Source: Prevotella sp. | Lineage (GTDB): Bacteria > Bacteroidota > Bacteroidia > Bacteroidales > Bacteroidaceae | Reading direction: 5' to 3' | Assembly: GCA_024690505.1 (NCBI GenBank) | Contig: JAILPA010000020.1 | Location: 1 to 45,682, forward strand | DNA: 45,682 nucleotides | Shown: positions 25,939 to 34,552 of the stretch, piece by piece | Layout: every line of letters begins with the position of its first letter | Position numbering within the stretch: position 1 is the stretch's first letter | Made by a program: the position numbers and the translations under genes | The notes under the pieces: model-generated | What the model saw: the letters and a program-made list of their open reading frames with translations, nothing else | Told to the model about the DNA's origin: nothing | Database searches by the model: none

Positions 25939-26091
25939 AGTTGCCCTTTGTTGTTCAAGTTGTCTTCAGAAAACCCAAATATAGTTGTCTGGAAGGTTAC
26001 AAGTACAGCTTTAGCTCTGCTTGCTTGCCACCGAAGGGACGCAAGAACAAAGACAACATAATGGGACTAATGACCAATATGGGATAAATCT

Positions 26092-26206
26092 ATTCGTGAG
26101 AATCGTGCGATTCGTGTTTAACAACTGAGTAATAAAAGGAACACGAATCGCTCGAATCTCACGAATGGCTTTATGGTTTTTTGAACACGAATCGCTCGAA
26201 TCTCAC
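26092..26206. repeat. Intergenic inverted and direct repeats between convergent genes
   Basis: A 27-nt arm at 26092-26118 pairs with 26140-26166 with two mismatches. The 24-bp word at 26139-26162 (GAACACGAATCG...) is repeated exactly at 26183-26206. The location between the convergent PL1 and GH2 genes suits a bidirectional transcription stop, but T-runs are weak. Bases 25939-26091 hold nothing I recognise. Confidence 0.6.
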
Positions 26207-26227
26207 AAATGGCATTGTGATTGAGTG

Positions 26228-28645
26228 TCAGGGGGTGCTGGTTTTCATCTTCATTTTTACGCTCTTCATGCCAGGGGCGGTGGCGACGAGGGTGACGGCG
26301 CCGGGCTGATGTGTGGAGCGTAGAATGACGGTGCAGGTGCCGTTGTAGAGGCGGCGGGTGTTGGTATTGGCGGTCATCTCATCGGAGTTGATGTCACCAT
26401 TGATGACTCCGATAATCTCGGCCGGGCCGTCCACGGTGAAGGTGACGGGGGCATCGGTGGTCTGCACACGACGGCCTTTCTTGTCGGCAGCCACGATGCG
26501 GACGTGCTGCAGGTCCTGGCCATCGGCTGTCCAGCTGGTGTTGTCGGCCTCGGCGACGAGACGGCTAGGGGTGGCGTCGGTGGTCTCAATGGTGTGTCGG
26601 GCCACCACCCTACCTTCTTTGCGTGCTATGGCCTGGAGTGTGCCGGGCTGGTAGGCGATGTTGTTCCAGCGTATCTGGTTGCGCAGCTTCGGGTCGTCAA
26701 CTGCATTGCGCTTGGTGCCCAGACTCTTGCCGTTGAGCAGCAGCTCCACCTCGTCGGCATTGGTGTAGGTGATGAGCTGCATGGTGGACTGGCTGGCGCG
26801 GTTCCAGTGATCGCTCATGCCGTCGTTACCGGTCTGCACGCCGTTCCACATCTGGTCACCTTTCTTGTCGATGACGGCGATGTGCACCACGGGCTCGTCG
26901 GGCAGGAAGAAGCTCTTCATGTAGTAGGCCTTGGGCTTGGGCTCGAGATCGATGGTGAAGACGCCCTGGCTCCAGCCCTTTGCTGGCCATCCCTGACTCT
27001 CGCCCAGATAGTCGATGGCCCCCCAGTAGGCCAATCCGATGGTGCGGTCGAGGTTCATCTCGAAGTAGTTCTGACCCATGGCAGCCACGCTGGCCTCGCT
27101 CTGGTAGAAGGTCATCCAAGGGAAGCGGCGGCCGTCGCCGGGGAAGTACATGTAACGATAGTTGTAGGCCTGCACGTCGGTAATCATGGCGAGGTCGCAG
27201 GGCAGCGAGTCGGTCTCCCAGTTACGGTAGCGTGGGTGCATGGCCACGGTGACGAGTCGTGAGGAGTCGTAGCGTGCCACGAGTGGGCGCATGAGCCGGT
27301 ACATCGTCACGCCGAAGTCATTGAAGGGCATGTTGGGGTCTTGCTGCAGCTCGTTGCCCAGGCTCCACATCACCACGGAGGGTGAGTTGCGGTCGCGCTT
27401 CACCCACTCGGGTATGTCCTTCTGCCATAGTGTCTCAAATGGTGCGCGGCCTCCGGTGTGCTGACGTGTCCACTTGTCGTAGAGTTCGTCAACCACGAGG
27501 ATGCCGTTCTGGTCGCAGAGCTCGATGAACTCACGGCTGTAGGGGTTGTGGCTGGTGCGTATGTGGTTGATGCCGAACTGCTTCATCAGCTTGATGCGCT
27601 TCTCGATGGCACGGGGGTAGGCGGCGGCGCCAAGGGCTCCCAGCGAGTGGTGGTTGGCATAGCCCTTGAGCAGCACCTTATGGCCGTTGAGTTTCAGACC
27701 ATACTGTGGGCCTATCTCCACGGTGCGTATGCCGAAGGTGGTGCTGACCTCATCGGCCACAGTACCGTCGGGGCTGAGGAGCTGTGCCACGGCGGTGTAT
27801 AGGCGTGGGGTGTCAATGTCCCAGAGTTGAGCATTGTCAATCAGGATCTCGTTGGCAAGGGGCACCTCCACGGTGCGTGCCATGCGATGACGGGGGATGC
27901 TGCTCCCCCCTTCGTAGACGAGTTGACCGTCGGGGGCATAGATCTTGACGTTGGTACGGGCCTCCTGTCGTGTGCGGTTGGTGAACTCGCCGCTGACGGT
28001 GACGTAGCGGTTGTCGCGGGTGGTGACATAGAGGGGATGGCGACCGAAGTAGAGGTCTTTCGAGGTGGCTACGATGCGCACACTGCGGATGAGCCCGCCG
28101 CCGGTGTACCACCGCGAGTTGCCAGGCTCACGGGTGTCGGCCATGACGGCAATGACATTGTCGTGAGCAAAGCGCAGACGGTCGGTGACGTCGATTTCAA
28201 ACCCCACATAGCCATAGTCGGTGCCTCCGATATGCTGGCCGTTGAGGTAGACGTCGCCGGTGTACATGATGCCGTCGAACTGTAGCAGCAGACGCCGGTT
28301 GCGCAGCGAGTCGGCCGGTGTAAAGTGGAGGCGGTACCAGCCCTTGCCCATCTCCTTGAATCCGCGGCTACTGAGGCGGCTCTTGATGTTGGCTGCCACG
28401 TCGGTGTTGTCGGCCTTCTCGTCAGCAGCAGGTGCCACCCACGGCTGTTCTATCTGGAAATCGTGGGGCACGGTGACGGTGCGCCATCCGGCATCGTCGA
28501 GCTCGGTAGCTGCTGCATCGGCCACGTCGCCGGCATGGAAGTGCCAGCCGAAGTTGAGGTTCACCACATCGCGCTGACGAGCCTGCGAGGGGGCAGCACA
28601 GAGCAGCGCCACGAGGAGTGAAAGCGATGATAGTTTCAGTGTCAT
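26228..28645 (-). CDS. GH2 beta-galactosidase-type glycoside hydrolase
   Basis: This is a secreted GH2 enzyme of 805 residues with signal peptide ending PSQARQ. The jelly-roll sugar-binding domain (VNLNFGWHFHAGD, DGIMYTGDVYLNGQHIGG) is followed by the immunoglobulin-like domain and the barrel. The acid/base is E432 in SLGNELQ and the nucleophile is E517 in YQSEASVA. C-terminal Ig-like domains follow. The fold supports beta-galactosidase activity, plausible for galactose released from pectin; beta-glucuronidase or other GH2 activity is possible. It starts 5 bp after the GH28 stop codon, so the two are one operon. Confidence 0.92.
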   Translation of the reverse strand: MTLKLSSLSLLVALLCAAPSQARQRDVVNLNFGWHFHAGDVADAAATELDDAGWRTVTVPHDFQIEQPWVAPAADEKADNTDVAANIKSRLSSRGFKEMGKGWYRLHFTPADSLRNRRLLLQFDGIMYTGDVYLNGQHIGGTDYGYVGFEIDVTDRLRFAHDNVIAVMADTREPGNSRWYTGGGLIRSVRIVATSKDLYFGRHPLYVTTRDNRYVTVSGEFTNRTRQEARTNVKIYAPDGQLVYEGGSSIPRHRMARTVEVPLANEILIDNAQLWDIDTPRLYTAVAQLLSPDGTVADEVSTTFGIRTVEIGPQYGLKLNGHKVLLKGYANHHSLGALGAAAYPRAIEKRIKLMKQFGINHIRTSHNPYSREFIELCDQNGILVVDELYDKWTRQHTGGRAPFETLWQKDIPEWVKRDRNSPSVVMWSLGNELQQDPNMPFNDFGVTMYRLMRPLVARYDSSRLVTVAMHPRYRNWETDSLPCDLAMITDVQAYNYRYMYFPGDGRRFPWMTFYQSEASVAAMGQNYFEMNLDRTIGLAYWGAIDYLGESQGWPAKGWSQGVFTIDLEPKPKAYYMKSFFLPDEPVVHIAVIDKKGDQMWNGVQTGNDGMSDHWNRASQSTMQLITYTNADEVELLLNGKSLGTKRNAVDDPKLRNQIRWNNIAYQPGTLQAIARKEGRVVARHTIETTDATPSRLVAEADNTSWTADGQDLQHVRIVAADKKGRRVQTTDAPVTFTVDGPAEIIGVINGDINSDEMTANTNTRRLYNGTCTVILRSTHQPGAVTLVATAPGMKSVKMKMKTSTP

Positions 28646-28650
28646 GGCTC

Positions 28651-30123
28651 TTATGGTATGAGGGTGATGTTGACGTTCTCCTTGGTGATGTTCTTGCTGT
28701 ACTGGAAAGTAGCGTCGTGCTGGGCTGAGATGTAGACGTTCTCGAGGTGGATGCCGTCGATAGGCATCTCGGGCAGTCCGTTGAACTCCATGGCAAAGCC
28801 GGCACGTCGGCAGACGATGTTGCGGATGTCGATATTGCGGAAGATGGGAGTCTCCTCGGTCACGGGCTGCATGTCGACCTGCTGCTGTCCGTTGCCATCA
28901 GCCAGCACCTCTGCCACCGACTTGCCGCCGTAATACATATTGAACGTGAGGGCATAGGTAGCGATGTCGGACATGGAGATGCCGTCGATGAAGATGTTTT
29001 CCACGATGCCTCCCCTGCCCCGTGTCGACTTGAAGCGCAGTCCCACGTCGGTTCCCACGAACTGGCAGTGCTTCACCGATATGTTCTTCACGCCGCCGCT
29101 CATCTCGCTTCCCACGACGAAGCCGCCATGACCGGCAAAGACGGTGCAGCCATCGACGACGACGTTCTCGCAGGGACGTCCGCGGCGCCTGCCGTCGGCA
29201 TCCTTTCCGCTCTTGATGCAAATGCCATCGTCGCCGGCATCGAACCGCGAGTTAAGGATAAGAGCGTTGCGGCACGACTCCAGGTCGAGTGCGTCGCCAT
29301 TCTGGGCATAGGAGGGATTGCGCACCAGCACATTGTCGATGATGATGTTCTCGCACATCAGGGGGTGGAGGTTCCAGGCAGGCGAGTTCTGGAAGATAAC
29401 GCCCTGCAGCAGGACGTTCTTACAGTCAACCAGACTGATCATGACGGGCCGGAGGAAACGCTTCACAGCTTTCCACTCCTCTTCCGTCTGTGCCTTGGGG
29501 ATGTTCATGTTCGCCCCCTGCTCGCCCTTAGCATAACCCTCCGAGGGCACCCAGTAGCCCTTCTTCATCTCCTGGCTGCCGGGGATGGCAAGCAGACTCT
29601 TCCAATGGGCATCGGTCACCTTTGACTTCTTCACCGGGCGCCAATACTGGCCGTTGCCGTCGATGACGCCCTGACCGGTAATGGCAATGTTGGTGGCACC
29701 AACGGCACTGATAGGCGACTGACAGCGACGGGTTTCGAGCCCCTCGAACGATGTACTGACGAGGGGATAGAGGTTCTCATCGGCAGCAAACTGAATCACG
29801 GCGCCGCACTCCAGATGTAGGTCGATGTTCGACTTCAGCACGATGGGGCCTGTATGCCACACACCCTGAGACACCACCAATCGTCCGCCGCCCCGTTGCG
29901 ACAGCTCGTCGATGGCACGGGCAAAGGCTTCGGTGCAGAGGCGCTGACCCGTGGGGTCGGCACCGAAGTCGGAGAGTAGCAACTGACGATGAGGAATCTT
30001 AGGAGCCTTCACCTCGGGCATGTCGAACGGCAAGGCCTCGGTGTACCTCTTGTAAGGGTTGGAAGCATGTGCCCACGTCGTGGCCAAAACCAGCATGAGC
30101 ATAGTAACAACAGTCTTTTTCAT
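28651..30123 (-). CDS. GH28 polygalacturonase-family hydrolase
   Basis: This secreted GH28 enzyme (490 residues, signal peptide ending WAHAS) hydrolyses galacturonic-acid linkages of pectin. The three catalytic aspartates of the family are D277 in NGDALDL and D298-D299 in DAGDDGI, with the same 21/1 spacing as in fungal polygalacturonase. GHGGFVVGSE supplies the conserved His, and RFKS stands in the place of the usual RIK. A right-handed beta-helix fits the sequence. Exo- or endo-action and activity on homogalacturonan versus rhamnogalacturonan cannot be told. It is the first gene of the GH28-GH2 operon; no promoter stands out in the 84-bp leader. Confidence 0.93.
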   Translation of the reverse strand: MKKTVVTMLMLVLATTWAHASNPYKRYTEALPFDMPEVKAPKIPHRQLLLSDFGADPTGQRLCTEAFARAIDELSQRGGGRLVVSQGVWHTGPIVLKSNIDLHLECGAVIQFAADENLYPLVSTSFEGLETRRCQSPISAVGATNIAITGQGVIDGNGQYWRPVKKSKVTDAHWKSLLAIPGSQEMKKGYWVPSEGYAKGEQGANMNIPKAQTEEEWKAVKRFLRPVMISLVDCKNVLLQGVIFQNSPAWNLHPLMCENIIIDNVLVRNPSYAQNGDALDLESCRNALILNSRFDAGDDGICIKSGKDADGRRRGRPCENVVVDGCTVFAGHGGFVVGSEMSGGVKNISVKHCQFVGTDVGLRFKSTRGRGGIVENIFIDGISMSDIATYALTFNMYYGGKSVAEVLADGNGQQQVDMQPVTEETPIFRNIDIRNIVCRRAGFAMEFNGLPEMPIDGIHLENVYISAQHDATFQYSKNITKENVNITLIP

Positions 30124-30207
30124 TCTTTCAGCATGTAGTTAGTGTAAAAACAAGTGGAGTTAATCAAGTGAATAGTGAAAAGCGGAAAGTGAGGAATGAG
30201 GAACTAC

Positions 30208-31161
30208 TCATTTCTCATTGAACAGGTCCTTGATGCCGCCGATACTACCCATGAGGTTAGTAGCCTCGTAGGGCAGATAGACCGTCTTCGTCTTGTCGCC
30301 CTGGGCCAGCTCCTCCAGCATCTGTATATACTTCTGTGCCAGCAGATAGTTGGCGGGGTTCGTGCTCTTCCCCACTGCCTGGGTAATCAGCTCAATGGCC
30401 TTGGCCTCGGCCTCCGCCTTTCGGATACGAGCCTGCGCCTCACCCTCAGCCTGCAGAATCTGCTGCTGTTTCGATGCCTCGGCCCTATTGATCATCGCGG
30501 TCTTCTCACCCTCCGATGCCAGAATCTCAGCAGCCTTCTCACCCTCCGATGTCAGAATCTGCGCACGCTTGTTACGCTCGGCCTGCATCTGCTTCTCCAT
30601 GGCGTTGAGCACAGTGGCGGGCGGCGTGATGTCCTGCAGCTCCACGCGGTTCACCTTCACGCCCCACTTGTCCGTGGCATCGTCGAGCACCGCCCGCAGC
30701 TTCGTGTTGATGGTGTCGCGGCTGGTCAGCGTCTCGTCCAGCTCCAGCTCGCCGATGATGTTACGCAGCGTCGTCTGCGTCAGCTTCTCTATGGCGTTGG
30801 GCAGGTTGTTGATCTCGTAGGTAGCCTTGAAGGGATCCATAATTTGGAAGTACAGCAAGGCGTTGATTTCCGTCTGCACATTGTCCTTCGTGATCACGTT
30901 CTGCTTCGGGAAGTCATATACCTGTTCGCGAAGGTCGATGTTGTTCGAGTAGACATAGCGACCGTTGTGTAGCACCACGATGTTCTTTGGCTGGTCTACG
31001 AAGGGGATGATGATATTGATGCCCGGCTTCAGCGTGGCATAGTAACGTCCCAGGCGCTCAATGATTTTCGTTTCCGACTGGGGGATAATGACAAGAGTCT
31101 TTTTCACCAGCACAATAGCCAATATGGCCACGGCTATCAGTACATAAGTTACAGTTTCCAT
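30208..31161 (-). CDS. SPFH/Band 7 membrane protein (QmcA/stomatin-like)
   Basis: This is a membrane scaffold protein of the stomatin/prohibitin superfamily, 317 residues. One N-terminal helix (VTYVLIAVAILAIVLV) is followed by the Band 7 domain (VIIPQSETKIIERLGRY, LKPGINIIIPFVD, TKDNVQTEINALLYFQI). A long Ala/Glu/Lys coiled coil spans about residues 190-270 (SEGEKAAEILASEGEKTA). The upstream nfeD gene is its usual partner; NfeD/SPFH pairs act in membrane microdomains and quality control. The gap between the two genes is 104 bp. Confidence 0.93.
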   Translation of the reverse strand: METVTYVLIAVAILAIVLVKKTLVIIPQSETKIIERLGRYYATLKPGINIIIPFVDQPKNIVVLHNGRYVYSNNIDLREQVYDFPKQNVITKDNVQTEINALLYFQIMDPFKATYEINNLPNAIEKLTQTTLRNIIGELELDETLTSRDTINTKLRAVLDDATDKWGVKVNRVELQDITPPATVLNAMEKQMQAERNKRAQILTSEGEKAAEILASEGEKTAMINRAEASKQQQILQAEGEAQARIRKAEAEAKAIELITQAVGKSTNPANYLLAQKYIQMLEELAQGDKTKTVYLPYEATNLMGSIGGIKDLFNEK

Positions 31162-31265
31162 AATACTATAATTATAAGTTATTAGTCATTCATTTATCTT
31201 TGTTTTCTACATGGAAAAACACTAAAAGTACTAATTTTTCGTCTTTTTCGTGTCTTTAGATGTCT

Positions 31266-31712
31266 TCATTTTCTCACAACCGTCACGATGGTGCTTTCCA
31301 GCGCCACCACCCTTACCTGCTCGCCCTTGCCTATGGCCTGTCCGTCAGCAGATTTCGCTTTCCAGTCGTCGCCGTCAATGGCCACGCGTCCGTAGCCATC
31401 GGCCAGGATGTCCTCGCTCACCCTTCCGCATCGTCCCGTCAAAGCATCGGCATTGCTCTTGCGGCTATCGCCACCCCTGTGCAGATAGCGCAACGCCAAC
31501 GGCCTCACCCAGAACAAGCTGGCCACGCTGACCACGGCAAACACTGCCAGCTGCACCCACACGCCCGTAAAGGGAGCCACCACGGCGGCGCCTGCGGCAC
31601 CGATGGCAAAACAACAGAAGAAGAAATCGCCCGACGTCAGTTCCAGCGTCAGGCACAACGCTGCGGCAATGGCCCAAGCCTGCCACATGTGTGCTGCAAA
31701 GTAATCAATCAT
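31266..31712 (-). CDS. NfeD-family membrane protein
   Basis: This short NfeD-type protein has 148 residues. Three to four membrane helices occupy residues 1-75 (WAIAAALCLTLEL, FFFCCFAIGAAGAAVV, LAVFAVVSVASLFWV). The C-terminal OB-fold domain begins near LTGRCGRVSEDI and contains GYGRVAIDGDDWKA, the family signature. It lacks the N-terminal ClpP-like protease part of long NfeD proteins. It is upstream of the SPFH gene and has a clear promoter. Confidence 0.9.
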   Translation of the reverse strand: MIDYFAAHMWQAWAIAAALCLTLELTSGDFFFCCFAIGAAGAAVVAPFTGVWVQLAVFAVVSVASLFWVRPLALRYLHRGGDSRKSNADALTGRCGRVSEDILADGYGRVAIDGDDWKAKSADGQAIGKGEQVRVVALESTIVTVVRK

Positions 31713-31746
31713 CGTCGTTACTGGTTTAGTTAGTATTTATCGCCTG

Positions 31747-31777
31747 CAAAGATAATGCTTTTTCCCCAAACGACAAA
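31747..31777 (-). promoter_or_regulatory. Promoter of the nfeD-SPFH pair
   Basis: On the minus strand TTTG (31777-31774), a 19-bp spacer and TATCTTTG (31754-31747) match the Bacteroidetes consensus exactly. It lies 34 bp before the nfeD start codon and just ahead of the divergent HigA remnant. Confidence 0.7.
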
Positions 31778-31796
31778 GAAAAAGCAACAATAATTC

Positions 31797-32108
31797 ATGG
31801 CAACAAACGGAAGACCCCTTTATGCCCCCCATCCCAGCGAGGTGCTGAAGGACGGACTGGAATACCGTGGCATTTCACAACACGGACTGGCCAAGGGAGA
31901 TTGTCTTTTTTACTCCGCCTTCAACGAGATGCTGAACGGCAAGCGGTCACTCAGTCCTGAACTGGCCCTGATGATGGAGGTTGCCCTCGGTGTAGATGTC
32001 GCCCCCCTGCAGGCCATGCAAAACTAATACGACATGCTGATGGCAGAGCGCGATGACTCGTTTATGGAGAAGCTCAAACATATTCGCCGCATTGCTGCCA
32101 TTTTCTAA
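31797..32108 (+). pseudogene. Stop-interrupted HigA-type antitoxin (XRE helix-turn-helix)
   Basis: The first 76 codons encode the N-terminal part of a HigA/VapI antitoxin: HPSEVLKDGLEYRGISQHGLAK, then NEMLNGKRSLSPELALMMEVALG. A TAA at 32025-32027 interrupts the frame after QAMQN. Reading on in the same frame gives YDMLMAERDD...EKLKHIRRIAAIF and a second stop at 32106-32108, which matches the usual HigA C-terminus. One nonsense change therefore explains the truncation. No HigB toxin gene lies on either side. The helix-turn-helix survives, so a truncated DNA-binding protein could still be made. Confidence 0.75.
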
Positions 32109-32120
32109 TAACAAGAATGG

Positions 32121-32371
32121 TTCTTCCACTGGACATCGCAACTGCCTGATGGAAGCGAAAGAATGTAAAGAAAATTCTAATTCACAAAAAGAGATGTAAA
32201 ACGGGCTTTTTGGAAAAGGACAGCTTTGAGAACAGAAAAGGACAGCTTTGAGGGTGAAAAAGCGGTACTTTTCGACCCTCAAAGCTATCCTTCTCGTTTT
32301 GCGAAAATATCTATGTAAAGAAAAATCACAACCCACTACAATCTTGAAAGGTATACGCTCCAGTGGGCGTG
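32121..32371. mobile_element. MITE-like element, copy C (degenerate, same orientation as A)
   Basis: The core of copy A is recognisable: TGTAAAGAAAATTC-like repeats at 32163-32178 and 32313-32328 flank a hairpin. The stem here is AGCTTTGAGGGT (32244-32255) with 32275-32286, a different sequence from copies A and B. The ends are degenerate; CCACTGGA (32126-32133) and TCCAGTGG (32359-32366) occupy the terminal-repeat positions. It lies directly after the HigA remnant. Confidence 0.55.
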
Positions 32372-32474
32372 TCAAGATGCAAATGTCATTTTGACACACC
32401 CTCGGTATTAGCAATTGCCCGTTGTCAGTGATAATGGGCAGAGGCAACAAGCAAGATGGGGAGCTACCCTCTTC

Positions 32475-32633
32475 CTAAGCCTTGCGCAGCACCTTGTTCT
32501 TGATGAGCTTCTTAGCCTCGATCAACTCTTGCTGTGTAGTCTCGTCCATGGAGCTCTTTGACGTTTATCCACAACTGAAGATTGCAAGCACGAATGCGAC
32601 CGCCACCATGTGTAAAAGAAAGTTTTTCATCAT
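32475..32633 (-). pseudogene. Stop-interrupted small lipoprotein remnant
   Basis: Reading from 32633 gives a lipoprotein signal MMKNFLLHMVAVAFVLAI with lipobox FSCG. An in-frame TAA (32567-32565) follows immediately. The same frame continues for about 29 codons (TSKSSMDETTQQELIEAKKL, IKNKVLRKA) to a TAG at 32477-32475. The lysine-rich continuation reads like the mature part of a short lipoprotein, so I infer a gene killed by one nonsense change. I do not recognise its family. Confidence 0.5.
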
Positions 32634-32636
32634 ACA

Positions 32637-32767
32637 GATATAGCCAAAATTCTGCAGGACATTAGTTTAATTGTTTTTTATATATTCCTGAGCAACAAAA
32701 GGTTATCCAGCGACAAAGCGGAAAGCCGAGTGGCTTAGGTTTTGGCCATATCAGAAATTCCGCTTTG
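32637..32767. repeat. Nested inverted repeats in non-coding DNA
   Basis: The outer arms GATATAGCCAAAA (32637-32649) and TTTTGGCCATATC (32740-32752) match at 12 of 13 positions. CAAAGCGGAA (32714-32723) pairs perfectly with TTCCGCTTTG (32758-32767), and AAGCC/GGCTT (32723-32727 with 32732-32736) forms a small hairpin inside. No coding frame is convincing here, and I see nothing in 32768-32893. It could be the scar of a lost insertion or a structured RNA. Confidence 0.4.
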
Positions 32768-32893
32768 CTTTGTGCTGCAATTAGAAGCGGCAGAAGTTCA
32801 TCAATGACATGGCAAAGGTATAAAAATAATCTGAGGGAATCACCGTTTGGGCGATTTCTTTATGTGGACTTTTTGTCAGGATTCGGGCACAGC

Positions 32894-33811
32894 TTATTTA
32901 CTACCAATATAGAGGAACAGCATTCCTGCGAGGACGAGGGCAAGGTCGAGAGCCTTGGCCTTGAGGTTCTTTTCGTGGAAGAACATGGCGCCGCAGATGA
33001 AACTGACGATGACTGAGCCACGGCGTATCATCGACACAATGCTGATCATGGCGGTGGGAAGGGATAGGGAGTAGAAATAAAGGAAATCGGCCGTGGAGAG
33101 GAACAGGCTGATGCCGACGATGGCCAAGTCCCAATGGAAGGGGGTGGAGCGGCGATGGTGGGGCCACCATAGCAACAGAAGCATGAGGAGCATGAGGAGG
33201 CTCTGGTAGAGGGTGTACCACGACTGCACCATCATGCGGTCGAGGCCGACGCCGCCCTCGCTGACGGGGGCCATGAGGTATTTGTCGTAGAGACCGCTGA
33301 CAGCGCCAAGGGCGGCGGCTCCGACAATCATGTAAATCCAGCGATCGTGCTTGAAGTCGATGCCTTCTTTCTTGCCACTACGACTGAGCAGGAGGAAGGA
33401 GGCAACGGCGAGGAGCACACCGGCCCACTGCCACAGGTTGAGGCGCTCGCCAAAGACGAGCAAGGCGCCTACGAGCACCATGACGGGGCGGGTGGCATTG
33501 ATGGGGCCTACGATGGTCAGTGGCAGATGCTTCATGCCGAAATAACCAAGCAGCCAGCTGCTGAGTACGATGAGCGACTTGAGGAGGATGTATCTGTGGG
33601 CCTGCCAGTCACCATCGGCAACGTGGAGAATGGTGCCGTCAAGGGCGGTGCTGGTGGCGCTGGCGATGATGAGGGGAACGAAGAGAAGGGAGGAGAAGAG
33701 GGTGTTGAGGAAGAGAACGGGAACGACGGCATTGTCGCGCAGCGCTTTCTTCTTCAGAGAGTCGTAGATGCCAAGGAAGGCAGCGGAGAGGAATGCTAGA
33801 ATGAGCCACAT
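32894..33811 (-). CDS. EamA/DMT-superfamily transporter
   Basis: This inner-membrane permease of the drug/metabolite transporter superfamily has 305 residues and about 10 helices (MWLILAFLSAAFLGIYDSL, LIVLSSWLLGYFGM, VMVLVGALLVFGE, MIVGAAALGAVSGLYDKY). Each half carries an EamA-like repeat; VGPINATRPVMVLVGALLVFGE and MISIVSMIRRGSVIVSFICG are the paired helix regions. I start at 33811 (MWLILAF); the longer open frame to 34030 is the antisense-like shadow of truA. The start overlaps the end of truA by 16 bp. The substrate is unknown. Confidence 0.88.
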   Translation of the reverse strand: MWLILAFLSAAFLGIYDSLKKKALRDNAVVPVLFLNTLFSSLLFVPLIIASATSTALDGTILHVADGDWQAHRYILLKSLIVLSSWLLGYFGMKHLPLTIVGPINATRPVMVLVGALLVFGERLNLWQWAGVLLAVASFLLLSRSGKKEGIDFKHDRWIYMIVGAAALGAVSGLYDKYLMAPVSEGGVGLDRMMVQSWYTLYQSLLMLLMLLLLWWPHHRRSTPFHWDLAIVGISLFLSTADFLYFYSLSLPTAMISIVSMIRRGSVIVSFICGAMFFHEKNLKAKALDLALVLAGMLFLYIGSK

Positions 33812-34542
33812 GGGGGATAGGTGATGTCGGTGAGGAAGAGGGCATTGGCGGGCATGGACTCGCCGGCATCGGTGCGACGCTTGCCTTCGATGACGTGCTG
33901 GAACTGGTCGATGGTGAGGCGATGGCGGCCGACATCGACGAGGGTGCCGACGATGGCGCGAACCATATTGCGAAGGAAACGGTTGGCGGTGATCTCGAAG
34001 CGCCAGCTGTCGGGGGTGAGCTGAGTCCACTGGGCCTTGGTGACATGGCAGAGGGTGGTCTTCACGTCGGCGTGGCTCTTGCAGAAGGCGCCAAAGTCGT
34101 CGTAGTGCAGGAGCAGGGCTGCGGCCTGGTTCATGGCGGCAAAGTCGAGGGGTTGATGATAGTGGCAGGAGTAATGGCGCAGGAAGGGGGCCTTACTGGT
34201 GTGTATATAATAGTAATAGGTGCGGCTGGTGGCGGAGAAGCGTGCATGGGCATCGTCGGCAACGGGCTCAATGTGCTGTATAGCAATGTCCTGTGGCAGC
34301 AGACGGTTGAGCTTGTAGGTGAGCTGGCGGGGGTCGACGGCTTCGGGACTATCGAAGTGGGCCACCATCTTGCTGGCATGTACGCCGGCATCGGTGCGTC
34401 CGGCGCCTGTCACCTGTATATCGCAGCGAAGAAGGAGCGACAGGGCGTGTTGCAGCTCTTCCTGCACGGTGGTGCCGTTGGGCTGAACCTGCCATCCGTG
34501 GAAGCGTGTGCCATCGTAGCTGAGGGTGATGAAGTAGCGCAT
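33796..34542 (-). CDS. truA: tRNA pseudouridine(38-40) synthase TruA
   Basis: TruA makes pseudouridine at tRNA positions 38-40. The start at 34542 (MRYFITLSYDGTRFHGWQ) is the family N-terminus; the open frame upstream overlaps the next gene and is discarded. The catalytic aspartate is D51 in GRTDAGVHA. Later motifs are FSATSRTYYYYI, FRFEITANRFLRNMVR and GTLVDVGR-type. Length is 248 residues, normal. It lies 10 bp after the phospholipase D-type gene and overlaps the EamA gene. Confidence 0.95.
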   Translation of the reverse strand: MRYFITLSYDGTRFHGWQVQPNGTTVQEELQHALSLLLRCDIQVTGAGRTDAGVHASKMVAHFDSPEAVDPRQLTYKLNRLLPQDIAIQHIEPVADDAHARFSATSRTYYYYIHTSKAPFLRHYSCHYHQPLDFAAMNQAAALLLHYDDFGAFCKSHADVKTTLCHVTKAQWTQLTPDSWRFEITANRFLRNMVRAIVGTLVDVGRHRLTIDQFQHVIEGKRRTDAGESMPANALFLTDITYPPCGSF

Positions 34543-34552
34543 GGAGGAGTGA

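Noticed and set aside
26092..26206. CRISPR-like array
   Set aside because: Only two direct copies and one inverted arm, no regular spacers and no cas genes nearby.
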